Below are positions 6,502 to 7,259 of a stretch of DNA of 7,259 bases, one piece after another. A program made the position numbers and the translations under genes. Numbering within the stretch: the stretch's first letter is position 1; each line of letters begins with the position of its first letter. Source of the stretch: Microbacteriaceae bacterium (GTDB lineage Bacteria; Actinomycetota; Actinomycetes; Actinomycetales; Microbacteriaceae). The stretch is taken from the NCBI GenBank assembly GCA_012719255.1, contig JAAYAS010000117.1:1-7259 (forward strand). Reading direction: 5' to 3'. The notes below the pieces were generated by a model. It was not told where the DNA came from and searched no databases. It was given only the letters and a program-made list of their open reading frames with translations.

Positions 6502-6716
6502 CGAACAGCGCGGACGCTACTGCGCCAGGACCGGCCGCACGACATCATGGGCGGCTCCCGGAAGGGGCAGTGCCTGCGGTTCATCACCAGATGGTGCGAT
6601 CTCAGCATCAATGCCGGCAGCGCACGCGACGCCTGAAGAATCGGGCGCGTTCCACTGGTGGATCTGCTGCAACAGCGGCGACCCGCCCGCGCGCCTCAGC
6701 GCCGGGGGTGCGGAGA
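6502..6716. other. Gene-poor gap between the Fic gene and the tRNA fragment
   Basis: No recognisable gene. The minus-strand frame of the Fic gene is open here for 66 codons (6520-6717) but is separated from Fic by a TAG at 6517-6519. Its translation, including LLQQIHQWNAPDSSG and QALPLPGAAHDVVRP, does not look like a Fic N-terminus and I cannot assign it. It has no ATG start and no clear ribosome binding site. It may be the remnant of another gene joined here by recombination. Confidence 0.4.
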
Positions 6717-6757
6717 TGGTGGGGCGGACGGGACTTGAACCCGTGACCGATGGGTCA
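6717..6757 (-). tRNA. 3' half of a tRNA gene (T arm, acceptor strand, CCA); probable attachment-site remnant
   Basis: On the minus strand ACGGG-TTCAAGT-CCCGT forms a perfect 5-bp T stem with a consensus TTCRANY loop. It is followed by a 7-nt acceptor strand CCGCCCC, discriminator A and encoded CCA ending at 6717. Upstream CGGTC fits a 5-nt variable region. The 5' half is not canonical: a 77-nt fold from 6793 gives an acceptor with one mismatch and T8-A9, but the D stem is broken and position 33 is G instead of U. I read this as a tRNA 3' fragment rather than a working tRNA. The isotype cannot be assigned. An integrase gene begins 139 bp to the right. Confidence 0.6.
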
Positions 6758-6895
6758 CGCGCCCGCCTCGTCGACCTGTCAGACTACCGCCGCCGATCCC
6801 GTCGGATGGTGGCCGGTTACCCCGCATAGCCCATCGGGGTCACCCCAAGGACTAGCCCTCTCCCCGTTGCTTCGCTCCGCTGAGAAACTGCGACC
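6758..6895. other. Region between the tRNA fragment and the integrase gene
   Basis: A short non-coding stretch that would hold the element side of the attachment site and the integrase promoter. The only structure seen is a 6-bp inverted repeat, ACCCCG (6819-6824) with CGGGGT (6835-6840). No clear promoter or ribosome binding site was recognised. Confidence 0.3.
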
Positions 6896-7259
6896 ATGCG
6901 GCGTCACCTAGAGGATTTCGCGGTGGCGTTGCGCGCCGCTCGAAGAGCGGAAACGACGATCAACGCCCGATTGGGCGACCTCCGACGGTTCGAAGACGCG
7001 ACCGGCTGCGAAGACGCAGCGGGAGCATCGGTCAAGGAGCTGCGGTCATACCTCGCTGACCTCGCCGTCTCTCGTCGGCCCGAGTACGTGAAACGGGTCC
7101 GCTCAAGCTTCCGCGTCTTCTTCGGGTGGCTGCACGCCGAGGGGCTGCGCGATGACAACCCCGCATCAATGCTCGCGGCGATCTCGATTCCACGCGAGGT
7201 GCGACGCCTTCCCGCGCCCGAAGACCTCGTCCATCGCGCCGCCGCTGCAAAGCAGTCCA
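6896..7259 (+). CDS. Tyrosine-type recombinase/integrase, N-terminal part (runs off the right edge)
   Basis: The frame is open from ATG 6896 to the window end, 121 residues, and is partial at its 3' end. An in-frame TGA at 6881-6883 makes this ATG the first possible one. The sequence has the SAM-like, core-binding N-terminal fold of phage/XerCD-type integrases: an alpha-helical start with TTINARLGDLRRF, then SYLADLAVSRRPEYVKRVRSSFRVFFGWLHAEGLRDDNPASML, and the linker IPREVRRLPAPEDLV that leads to the catalytic domain. The R..HxxR..Y catalytic residues lie beyond the window. Codons such as GAA, GCA, TCA and GGA are more frequent than in the fab and glgP genes, suggesting transfer. It reads away from the adjacent tRNA fragment, so the element it serves would lie to the right. 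The catalytic domain and activity are inferred. Confidence 0.8.
   Translation, partial: MRRHLEDFAVALRAARRAETTINARLGDLRRFEDATGCEDAAGASVKELRSYLADLAVSRRPEYVKRVRSSFRVFFGWLHAEGLRDDNPASMLAAISIPREVRRLPAPEDLVHRAAAAKQS

Noticed and set aside
6505..6620. A frameshifted Fic N-terminus upstream of MQNW
   Set aside because: I translated all three minus-strand frames and found no credible Fic N-terminal sequence, so truncation fits better than a simple frameshift.
5647..6636. 329-residue plus-strand frame over the Fic region
   Set aside because: Antisense shadow of the Fic gene, whose minus-strand frame has a full catalytic motif.
6715..6812. 8-bp direct repeat GATGGTGG at 6715-6722 and 6805-6812 flanking the tRNA-like sequence
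   Set aside because: Too short, and composed of common motifs in GC-rich DNA; not good evidence for an insertion target duplication.

Overview
The window is a high-GC chromosomal segment with almost exclusively G/C-ending codons in its core genes. It contains the 3' end of a type II fatty acid synthesis operon, a DUF3145 gene (a family I know only from Actinobacteria) and a maltodextrin-type glycogen phosphorylase. Together these point to an actinobacterium, most likely in or near the Microbacteriaceae. The placement rests on recalled gene content and gene order, not on a search.

Left part (1-2161): the end of fabH, then acpP and fabF, all on the plus strand. This is the actinobacterial fabD-fabH-acpP-fabF order. 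FabH primes the chain, the acyl carrier protein carries it and FabF elongates it. A perfect 12-bp hairpin lies between acpP and fabF, and a strong hairpin follows fabF. Converging from the other side is a DUF3145 gene (2254-2757, minus). The gap between them holds a short degenerate tandem repeat of about 17 bp.

Middle (2758-5748): glgP on the minus strand (3042-5603), a glucan phosphorylase that releases glucose-1-phosphate from glycogen or maltodextrin. A hairpin follows its stop, and a candidate promoter for DUF3145 lies beyond it. The glgP start codon is GTG, has no convincing Shine-Dalgarno, and sits 6 nt after a TANNNT box, as expected for a leaderless transcript.

Right part (5749-7259): this looks accessory. 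It has a Fic-family AMPylase-like gene on the minus strand with a complete catalytic motif but no N-terminal region. About 215 bp further right is the 3' half of a tRNA gene (T arm, acceptor strand and CCA). About 140 bp beyond that is the N-terminal part of a tyrosine-type integrase running off the right edge. A tRNA 3' fragment next to an outward-reading integrase is the classic layout of one end of an integrated prophage or genomic island, which would extend to the right of the window.

I found no clear new multi-gene system. The most useful leads are the putative integration boundary, the decapitated Fic gene, the tandem repeat between fabF and DUF3145, and several hairpin or leader structures around acpP, fabF and glgP.
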